Assembly: GCA_002701875.1 (NCBI GenBank) | Contig: NZWI01000014.1 | Span: 1-10,174 of the forward strand | DNA: 10,174 bases | Origin: Fidelibacterota bacterium | Lineage (GTDB): Bacteria > Fidelibacterota > Marinisomatia > Marinisomatales > TCS55 | Direction of reading: 5' to 3' | Shown: positions 7,087-10,174 of the stretch, in pieces | Numbering within the stretch: the first letter of the stretch is position 1 | Layout: each line of letters begins with the position of its first letter | Position numbers and translations under genes: made by a program | Notes under the pieces: model-generated | What the model was told of the DNA's origin: nothing | The model's input: only the letters and a program-made list of their open reading frames with translations | The model's database searches: none

Positions 7087-7494
7087 ATGGGTGATATTGA
7101 TACGATAGATAAAGTTTTCTCATTAAAAAATATAGCTGTTGTTGGAATGAGTCCAAAACAACATCGCCCAAGTAATTATGTTGCGATGTATATGAAAAAT
7201 CAGGGTTACAAAATAATACCTGTTAACCCCGGTCATGAAATAATACAAAATAAAAAATGCTATTCCAGTCTTTTAGATATACCCGTCCAAGTAGATATTG
7301 TTAATGTTTTTCGGCGTTCAGAATTTGCTGCTTCAATAGCCAAAGAAGCTGTCAGCATTGGCGCAAAAGCACTATGGCTTCAAGATGGCGTTATTAGTGA
7401 GGAGGCTTCTGAAATAGCACAAACAGATGGATTATTGTTTGTAATGAATGATTGTATGCTTAGAAGGCATAAGCAATTACACCAAAAAAATTAA
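7087..7494 (+). CDS. CoA-binding-domain protein (YccU-like, CoA_binding_2)
   Basis: This 135-residue single-domain Rossmann protein resembles the CoA-binding module of succinyl-CoA synthetase alpha and free-standing YccU-type proteins. Visible landmarks are the first strand and loop NIAVVGMSPKQHRPS (15-29), the second strand GYKIIPVNPGH (40-50), VDIVNVFRRSE (69-79), ALWLQDGV (95-102) and the C-terminal NDCMLRRHKQL (121-131), where homologues carry a similar Cys-basic-His tail. It should be cytosolic and bind CoA or an acyl-CoA; no catalytic site is recognised and the physiological role of the family is unknown. It is the last gene of the plus-strand run and ends 3 nt from the stop codon of yjbQ, which runs the other way. 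No terminator hairpin is seen after it. Confidence 0.88.
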   Translation: MGDIDTIDKVFSLKNIAVVGMSPKQHRPSNYVAMYMKNQGYKIIPVNPGHEIIQNKKCYSSLLDIPVQVDIVNVFRRSEFAASIAKEAVSIGAKALWLQDGVISEEASEIAQTDGLLFVMNDCMLRRHKQLHQKN

Positions 7495-7497
7495 TGT

Positions 7498-7917
7498 TCA
7501 CTTCCCATTTATTGTTATTACAATTTTTCTTGTTGGTTTTTTATTTCGATGCTCACATAAGTAAATCCCTTGCCAGGTGCCAAGGTTGAGTTTTCCATCA
7601 CTTATTGGGACAGTAATTGAAGACCCTAGAATAGATGATTTTAAATGTGCAGGCATATCATCGGGGCCTTCTATTGTATGTTTGTAATAAGGGGAATTCT
7701 CAGGCACAGCTTCATTAAAATAGGATTCAAAGTCTATTCGTACCGTAGGGTCAGCATCTTCATTAATAGTTAATGATGCTGATGTATGTTTGATAAAAAT
7801 TGATAATGATCCAATAGAAATATCAATTAACTCAGGAATATTATTAATGACTTCATCCGTAATAAGGTGAAATCCTCTTTGTCTAGGCTGCAATAAAATT
7901 TCTTTTTGAATCCACAA
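7498..7917 (-). CDS. yjbQ: YjbQ family protein (UPF0047)
   Basis: The 139-residue protein matches E. coli YjbQ over its whole length from memory: an MWxQK start, RGFHLITDEV (14-23), the HTSASLTINEDADPTVR block (44-60), GPDDMPAHLKSS (84-95), and GTWQGIYLCEHR (113-124). Family histidines His44, His80, His91 and His123 line a putative metal/active pocket. E. coli YjbQ has been reported to have weak thiamine phosphate synthase activity, but the true role is uncertain. The start is TTG (7915-7917): the frame upstream holds no ATG before an in-frame stop, and TTG gives exactly the expected MWIQKE N-terminus. No Shine-Dalgarno is seen. The start lies 11 nt after the stop of the secreted-protein gene on the same strand, so it is probably the last gene of a minus-strand operon. 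Confidence 0.93.
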   Translation of the reverse strand: MWIQKEILLQPRQRGFHLITDEVINNIPELIDISIGSLSIFIKHTSASLTINEDADPTVRIDFESYFNEAVPENSPYYKHTIEGPDDMPAHLKSSILGSSITVPISDGKLNLGTWQGIYLCEHRNKKPTRKIVITINGK

Positions 7918-7928
7918 ATTATTTTTAT

Positions 7929-9179
7929 CTATGTTTTACGTTCTTTCTTTCTTGCAGCAGGAAAGAGGATGTTATTTAATATAAGTCTGTAGCCCGGAGA
8001 ATTTTGATGGAGCGATAGATCAGTTTGGGGGTCACCAACAAAATGTTGATAGTCTTCAGGATCATGGCCTCCCAAAAAAGTAAAAGTACCTTGCCCATGA
8101 TTGCCATGAATATATTTTACTTGAGGAGTTGTACGATCTTCTCCCATTATTAATATATGTTTTTTTATTCTGTCTCTATTAAATCCCGTAGTCTGACCCA
8201 TGAATCCTTTTATAACTGGTACGTGATTTTGTGTTAGCATTGTTGGTACTGGATCATATTTGGCAGAAAATTCAAATAAAGAAAAATAATCTGCATCAGC
8301 ACCCCTAACAACAACATTATTGCTTTGTGGATAATCAATATCTGAATATTCATATATCATTGGATCGGTTATGATTTTAAAATCTGTAAAGGCTAAAGAA
8401 TTATTATAATCAATTTTTTCATATAAATTTTTATTAATACCCGATCCATCAAATACTGAATGAGCCACATCTACATTCATAACAGATAATGCAATATCAA
8501 AAGAATCAGTTGCAGAACACATTGCAAATAGAAAGCCTCCATTAGCAACATAGTTTTTAATTATTTCAGCTAATGCTTTTTTTTGGTTATGTACAGAAGA
8601 AAACCCCAATTTTTGTGCCATAGCTTCAAACTGTTTTTGTTGACTTATGTACCAATCCGCCGTACGATAGTTACGATAGAATTTTCCATATTGTCCGGTA
8701 AAATCTTCATGGTGCAAATGAAGCCAATCATATTCAGCTAATGATCCATTAAATACTTCTTCATCCCAAAGAGTCTCATAAGGGACTTCTGCATAACTTA
8801 GAGCCAAAGTAACAGCATCATCCCAAGGTTGTTTATTTGGCGGTGAGTAAATTGCAATTTTTGGTGCATTTTCAAGAAGTATCACATCCATATTGTTTAC
8901 TTCTACTTCATTATATATGACCAAAGTTTTTTCCGCACCAATAATTTCATATGATATCCCACGAACACGGCATTCTTTTTCAACTTCAGGATAACTATCA
9001 ATCATAAATGAGCCACCCTTATAATTTAGTATCCACTCCACATTAATTTCTTGTTGTAGCGTCCAAAAAGCTGTTCCATATGCTTTTAAATGATTTTTTT
9101 GAGAATCATCCATAGGAATTAAAATCTTTTGAGAAATTCCTAATTGTAAAAATAGTAAAAAGATAAGAGGGGATTTCAT
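7929..9179 (-). CDS. Secreted protein of unknown function, glutamine-amidotransferase-like fold ('asparagine synthetase B' misnomer family)
   Basis: The 416-residue product has a hydrophobic N-terminus (about 1-16, MKSPLIFLLFLQLGIS) that looks like a Sec signal peptide, so it is likely exported. The mature start KILIPMDDSQKNHLKAYG and WILNYKGGSF (49-58) match a family I recall from Bacteroidota and relatives annotated as asparagine synthetase B. That label does not fit: there is no N-terminal catalytic Cys2 of class II amidotransferases and no SGGxDS ATP-pyrophosphatase motif. Instead, GGFLFAMCSATDSFD (214-228) resembles a class I amidotransferase/ThuA-like nucleophile elbow with Cys221. YIHGNHGQGTFTFLGGHDPEDYQH (near 356-379, in parts) supplies His358, His361 and His372 near the C-terminus. 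A His-rich WLHLHHEDF lies at 152-160. Function and substrate are unknown. The ATG directly follows the TPR gene's stop codon (TAAATG), implying translational coupling, and yjbQ starts 11 nt downstream. Confidence 0.75.
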   Translation of the reverse strand: MKSPLIFLLFLQLGISQKILIPMDDSQKNHLKAYGTAFWTLQQEINVEWILNYKGGSFMIDSYPEVEKECRVRGISYEIIGAEKTLVIYNEVEVNNMDVILLENAPKIAIYSPPNKQPWDDAVTLALSYAEVPYETLWDEEVFNGSLAEYDWLHLHHEDFTGQYGKFYRNYRTADWYISQQKQFEAMAQKLGFSSVHNQKKALAEIIKNYVANGGFLFAMCSATDSFDIALSVMNVDVAHSVFDGSGINKNLYEKIDYNNSLAFTDFKIITDPMIYEYSDIDYPQSNNVVVRGADADYFSLFEFSAKYDPVPTMLTQNHVPVIKGFMGQTTGFNRDRIKKHILIMGEDRTTPQVKYIHGNHGQGTFTFLGGHDPEDYQHFVGDPQTDLSLHQNSPGYRLILNNILFPAARKKERKT

Positions 9180-10174
9180 TTAACTTTCATTTCGTTTAGA
9201 TAATTTTCTTATGTTAAGGCGTATAGGCTCAATCAGTAATGATGATTCACATTCTGATAAAATACGGTAATAGTGTTTTAATGCATTTTCTGTATTACCT
9301 AAAAATCGTTCTTCAATTTCGCCTGCTAGCGCTAATCCTTTATCTTTTAAGGTAGGATCTTCTATAGTCAATGCAACACTAAGTGCTTTTTCATATTCAT
9401 TAAATTCAACTAATAAAATAGCTAGTCTTAGCGTTGATAATGGTGTTATTAGAGCATCCGGATATCTATTACTTATTTCATTAAGAGAAGAAATTGCTTC
9501 GGGTATCTTATGTTGTCTAATTAATCCCTCAGCATCAAAAAATGATTTAAAGGCTTCTTTATCATCCCTTGTTCCATCAGTATAATAATTGATGATTAAA
9601 TCATGCATTTCTAAAAGATCATTAAAATAATGATGATTTGGCTCTAGTGTAAGTGCAACTGAATCAAATAATGCTGAAGGTGTATCAATATTTTTATTAT
9701 ACAATAGACTATTGATATAGTGAATGGTTTTATTATCAATAGGAATATGGTCTTTAGGTATAAAATATTTTGTTGCTAATTCATATTCTCCACTTAGTAT
9801 GTATAATTCACCAATTCTTTGGTGAATTATCTTTGTAAGCTCAAAATTAGGTTTTGCTTCTAGTGCAGCTTTATATGATATCAGAGATCCTTTATAATCT
9901 CGAATTATTTTTGATTGAATCTCACCTAGTCTGTAATAGACTGTTGCAGTAGTATTTGAGAGAGGAAGTAGTGCTAGAATTGATTGATAATGTTCGATTG
10001 TATTAGCTAATAAATCATTTTTAATATCTGGTGATTTTATGAGTTTATAATTAAAAAATTCATTCTTAGGAAACCAGTTAACAAATTCTAATTTTATTTG
10101 ATCTTGAATAATTTGATTTTCGTATCCTCGCCCCAAACCTAGTAAAGCTTTACCTATAATTGAGGGATTAGAAT
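9180..10174 (-). CDS. Tetratricopeptide-repeat protein, C-terminal part (5' end outside window)
   Basis: The frame is open to the right edge, so at least 330 residues are present and the true start lies beyond the window; TTG at 10134-10136 is internal. The sequence is nearly all alpha-helical with TPR-like helix pairs. Clear examples are TATVYYRLGEIQSKI followed by DYKGSLISYKAALEAKPN, then IIHQRIGELYILSGEYELATKYF, and later TLRLAILLVEFNEYEKALSVA and NTENALKHYYRIL near the C-terminus. TPR arrays bind proteins and serve as scaffolds; no catalytic motif is seen. Location cannot be told without the N-terminus. The stop abuts the ATG of the secreted-protein gene with no gap, which suggests the two are made together and may act together at the envelope; this is inference. 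Confidence 0.8.
   Translation of the reverse strand, partial: SNPSIIGKALLGLGRGYENQIIQDQIKLEFVNWFPKNEFFNYKLIKSPDIKNDLLANTIEHYQSILALLPLSNTTATVYYRLGEIQSKIIRDYKGSLISYKAALEAKPNFELTKIIHQRIGELYILSGEYELATKYFIPKDHIPIDNKTIHYINSLLYNKNIDTPSALFDSVALTLEPNHHYFNDLLEMHDLIINYYTDGTRDDKEAFKSFFDAEGLIRQHKIPEAISSLNEISNRYPDALITPLSTLRLAILLVEFNEYEKALSVALTIEDPTLKDKGLALAGEIEERFLGNTENALKHYYRILSECESSLLIEPIRLNIRKLSKRNES

Noticed and set aside
7511..7528. ATTGT/ACAAT hairpin followed by five T as a terminator for the plus strand
   Set aside because: The stem is 5 bp with one G-C pair, and it lies within the yjbQ coding region; too weak to call.
10134..10136. TTG as start of the TPR gene on the minus strand
   Set aside because: The frame continues without a stop to the window edge with plausible helical TPR-like sequence, so the gene is cut by the window.

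Overview
The window is AT-rich (by eye about one third G+C) and densely coded, with no transposase, phage gene, CRISPR array or tRNA. It most resembles a Bacteroidota-like or Marinimicrobia-type bacterium of the wider FCB group. Three things support this: a YbeY with the Bacteroidota-style GYKD motif in place of GYDH; a secreted protein family that I recall from Bacteroidota, Ignavibacteriota and Marinimicrobia under the misleading name 'asparagine synthetase B'; and start codons mostly without a Shine-Dalgarno sequence. This placement is inference and no marker phylogeny was run.

Layout. Positions 1-486 hold the 3' end of a GT4-type glycosyltransferase whose start lies before the window. A 166-bp spacer follows, with two weak hairpins and a strong intrinsic terminator (600-632). 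A plus-strand run of housekeeping genes comes next: a coiled-coil/zinc-ribbon protein (653-1357), the RNase P RNA gene rnpB (1399-1757), fabH (1772-2773), a PgpH-type membrane HD phosphohydrolase (2811-5138), ybeY (5142-5582), mazG (5575-6351), an SGNH-hydrolase lipoprotein (6370-7059) and a CoA-binding-fold protein (7087-7494). Gaps in the run are 3 to 41 nt and ybeY/mazG overlap by 8 nt, so much of it is probably cotranscribed.

The last 2.7 kb is a tightly packed minus-strand unit meeting the plus-strand genes tail to tail with 3 nt between stop codons. Reading leftwards, it holds a TPR protein running off the right edge, a secreted protein of unknown function starting directly after the TPR stop codon, and yjbQ starting 11 nt later from a TTG codon.

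The plus-strand set covers RNA processing (RNase P RNA, YbeY), fatty-acid initiation (FabH), probable cyclic-di-AMP breakdown (PgpH) and nucleotide-pool cleaning (MazG). I found no clearly new multi-gene system. The items most worth a second look are the secreted uncharacterised family with its TPR partner, the 14-nt junction between rnpB and fabH, the Asp-to-Glu change at a predicted PgpH metal ligand, and the structured spacer before the first terminator.
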